A DNA stretch of 64,000 bases from the NCBI RefSeq assembly GCF_001418205.1, contig NZ_LIQF01000004.1, forward strand, positions 186,001 through 250,000. The letters run 5' to 3'. Under the pieces are notes generated by a model. The model was given only the letters and a program-made list of their open reading frames with translations. It was not told the DNA's origin and did not search any database. Of the stretch, positions 1 to 8,831 are shown piece after piece (the first letter of the stretch is position 1; each line of letters opens with the position of its first letter). This DNA comes from Marinomonas fungiae (GTDB lineage Bacteria > Pseudomonadota > Gammaproteobacteria > Pseudomonadales > Marinomonadaceae). A program made the translations under genes and the position numbers.

Positions 1-894
1 TTCACGTCCTACCCCCGGCTCTCCATCCATAATAAAGAAGCCATTCTGCTGTGCGCCGAGTGGCTCCCATAGTTTTTGAGCCGCATACGAGGCAACATTG
101 GCACCATCTAGCACGCGTTCTAATAACCAGCCTAATACCGCAGTATCAATGGTTTTATACTCGAATACGGTGCCTGGTTCGTACTTGCGCTTAAGCGACG
201 TGGATGCATCAGCAAAGCGGGCGACGTTTTTAACCAATGCAAGAATGTGGTTTTTCGCAGCGACACCAGGATTAACAAAATCATAGCGCTCCTCGTACTC
301 AACGCCAGAGGTCATTTCAAGCACCTGACGAATCGTGACACCTGCGTAACCGCTGTCGGAAAGCTCTGGTATATAATCGGTGATTGGCTGATCCAAAGAC
401 TTAATACGCCCTTCTTCATGAGCAATGCCGACTAAAATCGAGGTGATCGACTTGGTCATCGACCAACCCATATGACGTGTATCCGGCTGCATATTGTTCA
501 GATAGTTCTCGTACACGATTTTGCCGTCTTTCATAACCAACAACGCATTCGTATAGGTGCGATCCAAGAAGTCATCAGCGGTATAGGTTGCGCCGTTATA
601 AGTGTAAGTTAATTCCATCGGCTGCTCCGTTGTGACTAACTTAGAAACATCGCCAGACCTAGGAACTTGTCGCGTATCAAAAAGCGTATCCATAGATCGA
701 AAGGTAAGGGAATTAACGTCTCGGTCTAACATATGCCAACGTAATGTTTGTACCGCAACGGGAACATCGGATTCAGGCCCGACCTTGGAAACTAGCGGGT
801 CAACGACATTGGCTGCGATTCCCGGTGCTGACGCTAGAGCGCAGGGAATAAGAGAAACGAGAAAGATTTTTTTGAAAGTTTTTATTGTTGTCAT
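1..894 (-). CDS. Serine hydrolase, beta-lactamase/NylB-like, partial
   Basis: The reading frame is open for 298 codons and runs off the left edge, so the C-terminus is missing. An N-terminal hydrophobic segment (residues about 8-28) looks like a signal peptide, suggesting a periplasmic protein. The catalytic SxxK motif of the penicillin-binding/class C beta-lactamase fold is present as S145-M-T-K148. Tyr246 in a Y-K-T context is the likely YxN-type general base. Family members include 6-aminohexanoate-dimer hydrolase and EstB-type esterases, so the substrate cannot be read from sequence. The ATG at 894 was chosen because the signal peptide follows directly. It is the leftmost gene, transcribed away from the rest of the window. 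Confidence 0.85.
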   Translation of the reverse strand, partial: MTTIKTFKKIFLVSLIPCALASAPGIAANVVDPLVSKVGPESDVPVAVQTLRWHMLDRDVNSLTFRSMDTLFDTRQVPRSGDVSKLVTTEQPMELTYTYNGATYTADDFLDRTYTNALLVMKDGKIVYENYLNNMQPDTRHMGWSMTKSITSILVGIAHEEGRIKSLDQPITDYIPELSDSGYAGVTIRQVLEMTSGVEYEERYDFVNPGVAAKNHILALVKNVARFADASTSLKRKYEPGTVFEYKTIDTAVLGWLLERVLDGANVASYAAQKLWEPLGAQQNGFFIMDGEPGVGRE

Positions 895-992
895 GGGAGT
901 TCCTGTTCGCTTTATGATTTTTATTAAATACTTAACAGCACTAAACCTATGTTAGTCGCCATCTATATTTGATCTTTACATAAAGCCCGTCA

Positions 993-1008
993 TATCCCAT
1001 TTGGGATA
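993..1008. promoter_or_regulatory. Palindrome upstream of the serine hydrolase gene
   Basis: TATCCCA-TT-TGGGATA is a perfect 7-bp inverted repeat about 100 bp upstream of the start at 894. It could be an operator, but no regulator can be assigned. Confidence 0.3.
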
Positions 1009-1106
1009 GCACTCAGTTAGGAACACTAACAAGCATAAAGTAGTTGAGAACGTGGTTAGACTTTCTATTTACCGTTTTATTCAGTGTCTCGTCGCAGAGT
1101 TTGAAA

Positions 1107-1508
1107 TTATTTAAGAGACAGAGGCGTAAGTTTTGAAACGAATAAGATATCGTACGCATACACCTTAGTAAGATTGATAAACTCTTCCTTCACTTGGTTA
1201 ATCGCCTGACTCACCAGATTTGCAATAGGGTTACTGGGTGCCACGCGGCACTGAAATCGGCGCAGCTCCAAACTTAGAGTGGAGTAAGTATCTACCGCAT
1301 CCTCGAAGCATTCTAGTCGGCACTGCGCTTCCGCAACTTTCAAATCACTAAAAACCAGCGCCGATAGGACCGCTTGAGTGTCATACCAGCAACCTAAATG
1401 CTGACGTGCGCAGGCAGAGGCTTGCTTATAACAACTAATGGCCGCACGGTTTTCACAGTGTTGAAATGCTTGATCGCCCGCTACAATGAATTGCTTCCAG
1501 TTTTCCAT
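1107..1508 (-). CDS. Small TPR-like protein of unknown function
   Basis: This 133-residue soluble protein is rich in Cys and Ala and has repeated helical A-x-x-x-Y/C spacing (G-D-Q-A-F, A-I-S-C-Y near residues 11-27). That pattern resembles tetratricopeptide helices, but the family was not firmly recognised. A GAGG-type ribosome binding site precedes the start. An A/T-rich Fur-box-like element lies about 30-50 bp upstream, suggesting iron-responsive expression. The gene stands alone between the serine hydrolase and the MocR gene. TPR-like small proteins are known next to Fur-regulated genes in other gammaproteobacteria, but that link is only an inference here. Confidence 0.6.
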   Translation of the reverse strand: MENWKQFIVAGDQAFQHCENRAAISCYKQASACARQHLGCWYDTQAVLSALVFSDLKVAEAQCRLECFEDAVDTYSTLSLELRRFQCRVAPSNPIANLVSQAINQVKEEFINLTKVYAYDILFVSKLTPLSLK

Positions 1509-1537
1509 AGGTTACCTCCACGAAATTCGGTGTAATC

Positions 1538-1557
1538 AAATAATAATAATTCTCATT
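1538..1557 (-). promoter_or_regulatory. Fur-box-like site
   Basis: The stretch AATAATAATAATTCTCATT matches the 19-bp consensus GATAATGATAATCATTATC at about 13 positions by eye. It sits directly upstream of the 133-residue protein gene (start 1508). The repeated NATAAT hexamers are typical of Fur sites. Confidence 0.5.
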
Positions 1558-1587
1558 TAAAATGTCTACACAAAGCTTGGATAATCC

Positions 1588-2997
1588 CTACTGTCTCGCA
1601 GAAAGTAACTGGCATACCTCTGAGATTCGCGTAATCCAAGTTTGTAACTGCTCTTCGGATGGGGCCGAAAAGCCCAACACCAGTCCTTTTGGGGCGGACT
1701 CTTGTGCAGTGTAATGTTGCTGAAGCCAAGACAATCTTAGACCGCTCTGCAAGCAGTGCTCATCTAATTCACGACACCATTGCTCACTAGAAAATTCATC
1801 TTTGACATAGGTCACAATATGTAAACCACCACTGGGTTTCTGCCATGTGAACCATGTCCCTAAGTGAGTTTCCAGCAACTTTAGCAGCCGATCCCTCTTA
1901 CTACGATAATGACGTCGCATTCGGTTCAAATGTCGGTAAAACGTACCATTGTTCAAGAAATCTGCGACCACAGGTTGAAGGGTTTGCGAGGCAAATAAGC
2001 CCAATTCCTTTTGGCTTTGTCGCACCTGACGCACTAGGTTCTCAGGTGCGACGATGAATCCTAGGCGTAGCCCCCGAAACAATACTTTTGAGAAACTGCC
2101 AATATAGAACACCCGATCACACGTTTCTTGGCGTTGTTGCGCGACCTGAAACCAAGGCTTTAAACCACCACCTTGATATAAAAACTCGTTATCATAGTCA
2201 TCCTCTATGACAAAATTGTGCCCGTCTGCGACTGAACTGAGCCAACTCTCTCGAGTGGCCGAATTGCTAGAAATACCTAACGGATATTGGCGGTTTGGGG
2301 TCAAAACCGCCGCCCACGGCTCCGCTATATCGACCAAGCGCGGACCTTGATCTGTTACGTCTAAGGGAAGGGTAGAAATGCCTTGGAAACCAGAACGCAA
2401 AGGTGGGTAGGTCGGCTCTTCAAGCAACCAGTGTTGCACCTTATTGGCCAACGCATGTTGTAACAAGGCCAGAGCATCGTAATTACCGGCGACTAAAATG
2501 ACTTGCTCCGGGCGGCATTCCATACCACGCAAGGCGAATAAGTACTCACAGATGGCTTGTTGCAAAGGCGGGTAGCCCGCTTCGTATTCTCCTTTGAGGA
2601 GTTTGGGATCTGGGTTTAGCCAAGCGCGGCGCATACTCGCCGCCCACTCCTTATTGGGGAATACACTGACGTCGGCACCTGAGTCGAACTGTGCCATAAC
2701 AAGCGGAGTCGGGGCACTTTTGACCGCCATAGGGGCAGGGACAAAACTCGCTTGCTGAGCCACATACACGCCACGTTTAGGCTGACTGGCTAGCACGCCT
2801 TCGGAAATCAGCTGATCATAGGCTTGCATAATGACACTGCGTGAAACCCCCAGCATCTGAGCTAAGGTGCGGCTCGAAGGGAGCTTATCACCTTCCTTTA
2901 AGCGGCCCTGATCCATCGCCTGTAATAACTGTTGTCGTAACTGCTCATAACGCGGCGTGCTGTTTTCTTCTAGGCTTAGAGAGAGGCTAGCGATCAT
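1588..2997 (-). CDS. MocR/PdxR-like regulator, GntR HTH plus aminotransferase domain
   Basis: An N-terminal GntR-type winged helix (about residues 12-80, with L-P-S-S-R-T-L-A) is joined to a class I aminotransferase-like domain. The PLP lysine lies in the motif G-S-F-S-K. At 469 residues it has the normal length for the MocR subfamily, which uses PLP or amino compounds as effectors and often controls PLP synthesis, GABA or taurine use. It ends 16 bp from the LysR gene (3014-3919) on the same strand, so the two could be co-transcribed. The target is unknown. Confidence 0.88.
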   Translation of the reverse strand: MIASLSLSLEENSTPRYEQLRQQLLQAMDQGRLKEGDKLPSSRTLAQMLGVSRSVIMQAYDQLISEGVLASQPKRGVYVAQQASFVPAPMAVKSAPTPLVMAQFDSGADVSVFPNKEWAASMRRAWLNPDPKLLKGEYEAGYPPLQQAICEYLFALRGMECRPEQVILVAGNYDALALLQHALANKVQHWLLEEPTYPPLRSGFQGISTLPLDVTDQGPRLVDIAEPWAAVLTPNRQYPLGISSNSATRESWLSSVADGHNFVIEDDYDNEFLYQGGGLKPWFQVAQQRQETCDRVFYIGSFSKVLFRGLRLGFIVAPENLVRQVRQSQKELGLFASQTLQPVVADFLNNGTFYRHLNRMRRHYRSKRDRLLKLLETHLGTWFTWQKPSGGLHIVTYVKDEFSSEQWCRELDEHCLQSGLRLSWLQQHYTAQESAPKGLVLGFSAPSEEQLQTWITRISEVCQLLSARQ

Positions 2998-3013
2998 CGG
3001 AATTAGTCCATTT

Positions 3014-3919
3014 TTAAGATAAGCACTGCTGATGTAACCATTGTTTGAATTGGCTCACGATCGGGTCGTCTTCGCGGGCCATGGAGAGCACAGAAAAATA
3101 ACCATTAGATGAGTGCGTGGCGAACTCCGGGAAGGCCACGAGCAACTCAGCTGCCAATATATCATCAAGCAAGGAGCCCCAACCTAATGCCACTCCTTGG
3201 CCCGCAATCGCCGCTTGCACCAAGAGAGTGTAATTATCGAATTCCATTACGGTTTGTGAGGGCGACCACAGCATATTGTGTTGCTCAAATAACTTCTCCC
3301 ACACCATCCATTTTTCATCCGGTTCCGCATGCAACTTCAACAATGGGGCACGAGTAATGGCCTCTAACGAATCAAACGGTCCATATTCTTCCAATAGCTT
3401 TGGGCTGCAGACGGGAAACGCTATTTCATCAAAAAGCTTCTCCGAGATGAAACCTTTTTGTCGCCCATCACTAAAAACAATTGCTAAATCAATGTCTTGA
3501 AGCGCTACATCGGCATTGCTTTGAGCAGTGTGAAGCCGGATATCCACATTTGGGAATTGTTTACGAAATTCCGGTAAACGTGGCATTAGCCAATAGGCGG
3601 CAAAGGCAAAGTCGGTGGCCACATTGATACGCGGCTTCTTATGTTTGTTGCGAATAAAACTGATGACCTTACGTAGCTCAGTGAAGCTGGATTGTGTCGT
3701 TTTCAGCAAGATGTGCCCTTCATCTGTTAGTTCCACACCACGGTACACGCGGCGAAACAAGGGCGTATTCAAAAACTGCTCCAACGCTTTGACTTGCTGG
3801 CTGATGGCTGGCTGAGTTGTACCCAGCTCCCGTGCAGCGGCAGTGAAGCTTAAATGGCGTGCCGAGGACTCAAACACTACCAGCATTTGTAACGGCGGCA
3901 TGTCGCTTTCAGAAAACAT
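3014..3919 (-). CDS. LysR-type regulator, probable choline-sulfate regulator
   Basis: This is a 301-residue LysR-type regulator of the GcvA/AmpR-like branch, with an N-terminal HTH (about residues 10-68, T-Q-P-A-I-S-Q-Q) and a periplasmic-binding-like effector domain. It is transcribed divergently from betC, the usual arrangement for the choline-sulfate utilisation regulator, so it most likely activates betC in response to choline-O-sulfate or choline. A perfect 15-bp palindrome covers its own start codon region, consistent with autoregulation. Family assignment is strong; the effector is inferred from position. Confidence 0.82.
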   Translation of the reverse strand: MFSESDMPPLQMLVVFESSARHLSFTAAARELGTTQPAISQQVKALEQFLNTPLFRRVYRGVELTDEGHILLKTTQSSFTELRKVISFIRNKHKKPRINVATDFAFAAYWLMPRLPEFRKQFPNVDIRLHTAQSNADVALQDIDLAIVFSDGRQKGFISEKLFDEIAFPVCSPKLLEEYGPFDSLEAITRAPLLKLHAEPDEKWMVWEKLFEQHNMLWSPSQTVMEFDNYTLLVQAAIAGQGVALGWGSLLDDILAAELLVAFPEFATHSSNGYFSVLSMAREDDPIVSQFKQWLHQQCLS

Positions 3920-3932
3920 AAGTTCAACTTAT
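3918..3932. promoter_or_regulatory. Palindrome at the lysR/betC divergent promoter
   Basis: ATAAGTT-C-AACTTAT is a perfect inverted repeat that begins in the LysR start codon. A further half-site, AACTTAT, lies at about 4026-4032 just before betC. This fits a LysR-type T-N11-A operator for the divergent pair. Confidence 0.45.
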
Positions 3933-4059
3933 CCCATTCATAATATTTCAGTCAGTTTACAGCATAAAAAATAAGGTTCAATCTAGTACTCATAATGGAT
4001 TCAGCGCTGAATAAAACATTAATCCAACTTATTTAACTGCGTGATTGGAGTATGATTCA

Positions 4060-5586
4060 ATGTCTCAGAAACAGCCCAACATTTTATTTATTATGGCTGA
4101 CCAAATGGCGGCCCCTGTACTACCGTTTTACGGCGGTAAGACAGTCAAAGTGCCAAATCTAGAAGCGCTGGCAGAACAAGGGGTTGTGTTTGACTCGGCC
4201 TACTGTAATAGCCCGCTGTGCGCGCCATCCCGTTATGTCCTGATGACAGGCCAGTTGCCCACACGCATCGGTGCTTGGGACAACGCCGCAGATTTCCCGG
4301 CCGATATTCCAACATTCGCCCATTATATGCGAGCCAACGGCTACCAAACCGCCTTATCTGGTAAGATGCACTTCTGTGGTCCAGACCAGTTACACGGTTT
4401 TGAGCAACGCTTAACCACGGACATTTACCCTGCCGACTACGGCTGGTTCCCCAACTGGGACGACCCAGATACGCGCCCAACTTGGTACCACAATATGTCA
4501 TCGGTGACACAAGCCGGTACTTGCGTACGTAGCAACCAGCTGGATTTCGATGATGAAGTGGTGTTTCACGCGGAGCGTTACCTATACGACTACGCTCGCG
4601 GTAAACAAGAGCGTCCATTCTGTTTAACCGTATCCATGACTCACCCACACGACCCTTATGCCATCACACAAGAGTACTGGGACCGTTACAACCATGATGA
4701 AATCGACATGCCGCAGGTGAAGCTTGCCAAAGAAGAGCAAGATCCGCATTCTCGCCGCCTGCAAGACGTATACGCCTACTACGATCAAGAGATCAGTGAA
4801 GAAGAAGTACGCAGCGCCCGCCATGCCTACTATGGCTCTTGCAGTTACGTCGATGATCAGATCGGTAAGCTATTGAAAGCGCTGAAAGCGTGTAACCTTG
4901 ATGAAGACACCATCATTGTTTTCTCTGGCGACCATGGCGACATGCTGGGCGAGCGCAACCTTTGGTACAAGATGTCGTTCTTCGAAAGTTCCACTCGTGT
5001 GCCCATGATTGTTTGCGCTCCTAACCGCTTTCAACCAAAACGCGTCAAAGCATCGGTATCGACCATGGACTTGTTACCAACGTTTGTGGATTGGGCAACC
5101 GACGGCAAGGGTACGGACTACGCGATGCCAATCGATGGGCGCAGCTTGGTGCCACACGTAGAAGGTAAAGAGGGCGGTCACGATGAAGTCATCGGCGAAT
5201 ACTGTGGTGAAGGGACGCTAGCCCCCTTGTTTATGATCCGTCGTGGTCGCTACAAATTTGTCCACTGTCGCATCGACCCAGATCAGCTGTTTGATCTAGA
5301 AAACGATCCGTTAGAGTTGGTGAATCTAGCGCAAGACGAAAACTATGCCAGTGTCCTGCAAGCGTTCCGCGATGAGGCCGCACAACGCTGGGATGCTGAC
5401 GAGATTTCACAACGTGTACTGATCAGTCAGCGTCGTCGTCGCTTGATTGTGCAGGCGTTTTCAAAAGGCGAGAGCCGTGTCGCATGGGATCACCAGCCAT
5501 TTTCACCAGCCAGCGAAATGTACATGCGTAACCACATCGACCTTGATGATTTGGAAGCCAAAGCGCGTTACCCAAAAGTCTCTTAA
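4060..5586 (+). CDS. betC: Choline-sulfatase
   Basis: The gene encodes a 508-residue type I sulfatase that hydrolyses choline-O-sulfate to choline and sulfate. The formylglycine motif is C54-A-P-S-R58 (the Sinorhizobium BetC residue is also Cys54). The metal-binding M-A-D-Q motif near the N-terminus, the G-K-M-H motif near residue 105 and the G-D-H-G-D motif near residue 295 are all present. The ATG at 4060 was chosen because GGAG lies 9 bases upstream; an in-frame TTG at 4045 would overlap that site. It has no signal peptide, so it is cytoplasmic. It heads a locus with two choline-binding proteins and a divergent LysR regulator, indicating catabolism or osmoprotection using choline sulfate. 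Confidence 0.95.
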   Translation: MSQKQPNILFIMADQMAAPVLPFYGGKTVKVPNLEALAEQGVVFDSAYCNSPLCAPSRYVLMTGQLPTRIGAWDNAADFPADIPTFAHYMRANGYQTALSGKMHFCGPDQLHGFEQRLTTDIYPADYGWFPNWDDPDTRPTWYHNMSSVTQAGTCVRSNQLDFDDEVVFHAERYLYDYARGKQERPFCLTVSMTHPHDPYAITQEYWDRYNHDEIDMPQVKLAKEEQDPHSRRLQDVYAYYDQEISEEEVRSARHAYYGSCSYVDDQIGKLLKALKACNLDEDTIIVFSGDHGDMLGERNLWYKMSFFESSTRVPMIVCAPNRFQPKRVKASVSTMDLLPTFVDWATDGKGTDYAMPIDGRSLVPHVEGKEGGHDEVIGEYCGEGTLAPLFMIRRGRYKFVHCRIDPDQLFDLENDPLELVNLAQDENYASVLQAFRDEAAQRWDADEISQRVLISQRRRRLIVQAFSKGESRVAWDHQPFSPASEMYMRNHIDLDDLEAKARYPKVS

Positions 5587-5595
5587 GAGGACAAT

Positions 5596-5621
5596 CCTGA
5601 CGCGTCGTATGGCGCGTCAGG
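5596..5621 (+). other. Hairpin between betC and choX
   Basis: A 9-bp perfect stem, CCTGACGCG/CGCGTCAGG, with an 8-base loop lies just after the betC stop. No T-run follows, so it is not a classical terminator. It may affect mRNA processing between betC and the following gene. Confidence 0.4.
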
Positions 5622-5697
5622 GCGTTAAACCGTTCGACCCAACGTTAGCAGAAGATCCCATGTAAGCACTCATAACAAATATCAAGAGGAACCGATA

Positions 5698-6636
5698 ATG
5701 AACAACATAAGCCTGAAAAAAACCATGCTCGCCACCCTTGTTTCCATTACGGCAAGTGGCGCGTTCGCAGCGGTACCGGCGCAATGCCAAACGGTTACCA
5801 TGACCGATCCAGGCTGGACGGATATTGGCGCGACCAATGGTTTAGCTACCACCGTATTGGAAGCCCTTGGCTATAAAACGGACATCAAACTATTAGCGGT
5901 TCCCATTGGTTTTGAGAGCATCAAGAATGGTGAAATCGATGTTTTCCTTGGCAACTGGATGCCTGCGCAAAGCGCGTTTATCGACAAGTATCGAGATAAC
6001 CTAGATATCGTTCGTACCAATTTAACCGGTGTAAAATTTACCTTAGCCGTGCCAGCCTACATGTACGACAAAGGTGTGCACGACTTCAAGGATCTACAAG
6101 CACACGCCAAGGACTTTGATGAACGTATTTATGGCATTGGCGCGGGTTCTCCAGCTAACCAGAACCTAATGAAGATGATTGAGAAAAATGACTTCGGCTT
6201 AGGGGAGTGGCGCGTTGTGGAATCCGGCGAGCAAGCCATGCTGGCACAGGTGGCTCGCGCCGTAAAACGAGAGAAGGGCATTGTTTTTCTCGCTTGGGAA
6301 CCACACCCAATGAACGTCAACTTTGACCTGAAATACTTATCTGGTGGCGATGATTACTTCGGCCCTAATTACGGCGGCGCAACCATTCACACGGTCACAC
6401 GTAAAGGTTACGCCAACGAATGTGGCAACGTAGCTAAGCTGCTGAGCAACATGGAATTTACCCTTAACATGGAAAACACCGTGATCGCCATGACCGACGA
6501 AGGCATGTCAGCTAACGAAGCAGCCAGTAAGTGGCTCAAAGACAACCCTGCGGTACTGGATACTTGGCTGGAAGGCGTGTCCACCACATCGGGCGCACCA
6601 GGCTTAGCGGCCGTGAAAAGCGCGCTCGGCCTGTAA
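5698..6636 (+). CDS. choX: Choline ABC transporter substrate-binding protein, copy 1
   Basis: This is a 312-residue periplasmic protein of the ProX/OpuAC family with a signal peptide ending at A-F-A (about residue 24). The aromatic cage of ChoX is visible as W40 (G-W-T-D-I), W87 (G-N-W-M-P), Tyr121/123 and W200 (W-E-P-H-P-M-N), with spacing almost identical to Sinorhizobium ChoX. It should bind choline, and perhaps acetylcholine or betaine, with high affinity. An AGAGGA site precedes the ATG. It follows betC by 111 bp and is probably co-transcribed. No permease or ATPase partner is in the window. Confidence 0.92.
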   Translation: MNNISLKKTMLATLVSITASGAFAAVPAQCQTVTMTDPGWTDIGATNGLATTVLEALGYKTDIKLLAVPIGFESIKNGEIDVFLGNWMPAQSAFIDKYRDNLDIVRTNLTGVKFTLAVPAYMYDKGVHDFKDLQAHAKDFDERIYGIGAGSPANQNLMKMIEKNDFGLGEWRVVESGEQAMLAQVARAVKREKGIVFLAWEPHPMNVNFDLKYLSGGDDYFGPNYGGATIHTVTRKGYANECGNVAKLLSNMEFTLNMENTVIAMTDEGMSANEAASKWLKDNPAVLDTWLEGVSTTSGAPGLAAVKSALGL

Positions 6637-6676
6637 TTTCAGCTCTTTTCAATCAGCGATTAATTATGTCAGTTTA

Positions 6677-6700
6677 GCCCATCCTCGGATGGGCTTTTTT
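6677..6700 (+). terminator. Intrinsic terminator after choX copy 1
   Basis: Perfect 8-bp stem GCCCATCC/GGATGGGC with a TC loop followed by six T residues, 40 bp after the stop. It closes the betC-choX unit. Confidence 0.9.
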
Positions 6701-7053
6701 AGATCTCTAATTAATTACTTGTTTATTGAACAAGAATACATAGTTATGAATCCTTTATAACGTATTTCGATCGACATCATATTAACGACTAGATGTAATC
6801 ACAATCAGCGTAAAAACATGAAATATCACTACATTTAGTGTCTTTTTGCGTGAAATAGACCCATAGATCCGATCTAAAAATCCATTCTGATAGTGTTTTT
6901 CCTACACCCACTTGCCAAACTCCATAAAAAAACTGTTAGAGTAAAAAGCATTCATCACAAAACATTTTTACTTCTTTATAAAAACATCCTTCACACAGAC
7001 GATGACAAATGTTTTGCGTATATCACTCAAATAACAGATGCAAAGGGAACACC
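6701..7053. other. Non-coding spacer between the two choX copies
   Basis: About 350 bp of AT-rich DNA with no credible reading frame. It separates the terminator of copy 1 from copy 2, so it must hold the second gene's own promoter. I could not fix a promoter position with confidence. Confidence 0.5.
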
Positions 7054-7989
7054 ATGATGAAGCCACTGAAACAAGCTCTACTTGCCACCATTGTCACTGC
7101 GGCTGCAGGCAGCAGCCTGGCAGCCGTTCCGGAACAATGCCAAACCGTTACCATGACCGACCCCGGCTGGACCGATATTGGCGCTACCAATGGTATGGCC
7201 AGCACCATACTGCATGCCTTGGGCTATCAAACCGATATCAAGATGCTCGCCGTGCCGATTGGTTTTGAGAGTTTGAAGAATGACGAAATCGACGTTTTCC
7301 TAGGCAACTGGATGCCAGCGCAAGCGGCGTTTATGAAGCAATATCAAGCGCACCTAGATATCATTCGCACCAACCTTGAAGGGGTCAAATTTACCCTAGC
7401 CGTACCACAATATGCTTACGATGCAGGCGTACATGACTTCGCCGATTTAGAGAAGTTTGCCGATGAATTTGGTGAGCGAATCTACGGCATTGGTGTCGGC
7501 TCAGCCTCGAACCAAATGCTGATGGACATGATTGAAAAGAACGACTTTGGCCTAGGCGATTGGCGTGTAGTGGAATCCGGCGAACAAGCCATGCTGTCGC
7601 AGGTCGCCCGTGCGGTAAAACGTGAGCAATTCATCGCTTTCCTTGGCTGGGAGCCCCATCCAATGAACGTCAACTTTGATATGGCCTATCTCACTGGTGG
7701 AGATGATTACTTTGGCCCAAACTTTGGTAGCGCCACTATCCATACCGTCACTCGTAAAGGCTATGGCGAAGAGTGCGGTAATGTCACTCAGCTGCTTGAA
7801 AACATGGAATTCACACTGGATATGGAAAATACCGTGATCGCCATGACCGACGAAGGTATGTCAGCCAACGAAGCCGCCAGTAAATGGCTAAAAGACAATC
7901 CTGCGGTACTTGATACTTGGCTAGAAGGCGTTTCCACCACATCGGGCCAATCAGGTTTAGCAGCGGTCAAAGGCGCACTAGGTCTATAA
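7054..7989 (+). CDS. choX: Choline ABC transporter substrate-binding protein, copy 2
   Basis: This 311-residue paralogue of the preceding choX has the same cage residues (W39 in G-W-T-D-I, G-N-W-M-P, W-E-P-H-P-M-N). Its C-terminal 40 residues are almost identical, including at DNA level. It carries its own signal peptide. The start was set at ATG 7054 (ATGATG), which follows an AAGGGA site; an upstream in-frame start at 7009 lacks one. It lies between two terminators and is therefore an independent unit. Tandem duplication with separate promoters suggests different expression conditions or slightly different ligands. Confidence 0.92.
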   Translation: MMKPLKQALLATIVTAAAGSSLAAVPEQCQTVTMTDPGWTDIGATNGMASTILHALGYQTDIKMLAVPIGFESLKNDEIDVFLGNWMPAQAAFMKQYQAHLDIIRTNLEGVKFTLAVPQYAYDAGVHDFADLEKFADEFGERIYGIGVGSASNQMLMDMIEKNDFGLGDWRVVESGEQAMLSQVARAVKREQFIAFLGWEPHPMNVNFDMAYLTGGDDYFGPNFGSATIHTVTRKGYGEECGNVTQLLENMEFTLDMENTVIAMTDEGMSANEAASKWLKDNPAVLDTWLEGVSTTSGQSGLAAVKGALGL

Positions 7990-8028
7990 CAGTTCCTATT
8001 TCTCCATTTGAAATACGATGCCAGCTTA

Positions 8029-8051
8029 GCCCATCTTAGGATGGGCTTTTT
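8029..8051 (+). terminator. Intrinsic terminator after choX copy 2
   Basis: Stem GCCCATC/GATGGGC with a TTAG loop and a T-run. It is near-identical to the terminator after copy 1, so the duplication included the 3' region. Confidence 0.88.
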
Positions 8052-8168
8052 ACATGGCGATCAGATCAATCTGGACTGGTTAAAAATATAAAAACTGGTC
8101 ATTTTTAAGCGACTCAATAGTCAGTACGCTAACCCTAGAATTAGCTAAAATGTGAAGGGTTAGCAAAT

Positions 8169-8816
8169 ATGAGTGAATCACTGCAGACACCGACGAGTAC
8201 GGTAAAAAGAGGGCCGAAAAGAGCGCAGTACGATGCCGAAACGGCTTATAACATCATCGATAGCACGCTTTTGTGTCATATTGGTCAACAGGTAAATGGT
8301 CAAGTGTTTGTTACTCCGACCTGCCATTGGCGTGAAGGTGACTACTTATACTGGCATGCGCATAGCAAAGCTCGGAACACCCATGGCGCGGTCAAAGAAG
8401 CCCAGAAAGTATGCATCAATATCTGTGAGCTAGATGGCTTAGTGCTGGCTCGTTCGGCGTTCCACCATTCGGTAAATTACCGTTCCGTGACCTTATTTGG
8501 TATTCCTGAAACCATCGAAGATTACGACGAAAAAGTGCGCCATTTTGAGTTATTTATCAACAAAGTCTCACCAGACCGTTGGTCACAGCTGCGCCCAGTC
8601 ACCGATCAAGAAGTGCTCGCCACAGGTTTAGTTCGCATCAAAATCGATGAAGCCAGTGTCAAACTCCGTGCTGAGGGCGTGATTGACGATGAAGCGGATA
8701 TGGATTGGCCAGTCTGGGCAGGGGTAATGCCTCTGGCAAAACAGTGGCAACCGTTGCAACAGGACTCGGCGCAAAACAAGGATTACCTCGCACCACAAGC
8801 CCCCAAAGCTATTTAA
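8169..8816 (+). CDS. Pyridoxamine 5'-phosphate oxidase-related flavin-binding protein
   Basis: A 215-residue protein with the split-barrel fold of the NimA/PNPOx-like flavin-nucleotide-binding family. Recognisable segments are the early R-A-Q-Y-D region and C-H-I-G-Q strand, the P-T-C-H-W-R segment, and the H-S-K-A-R-N-T-H cofactor-binding region. It is cytoplasmic and probably binds FMN, F420-like or haem cofactors; the substrate is unknown. It is followed 15 bp later by an acetyltransferase gene, probably in one transcript. Confidence 0.85.
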   Translation: MSESLQTPTSTVKRGPKRAQYDAETAYNIIDSTLLCHIGQQVNGQVFVTPTCHWREGDYLYWHAHSKARNTHGAVKEAQKVCINICELDGLVLARSAFHHSVNYRSVTLFGIPETIEDYDEKVRHFELFINKVSPDRWSQLRPVTDQEVLATGLVRIKIDEASVKLRAEGVIDDEADMDWPVWAGVMPLAKQWQPLQQDSAQNKDYLAPQAPKAI

Positions 8817-8831
8817 TAGGACAATAAAAAG

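Noticed and set aside
4145..4648. 167-residue reading frame opposite betC
   Set aside because: Shadow of the well-supported sulfatase gene in another frame with no family resemblance.
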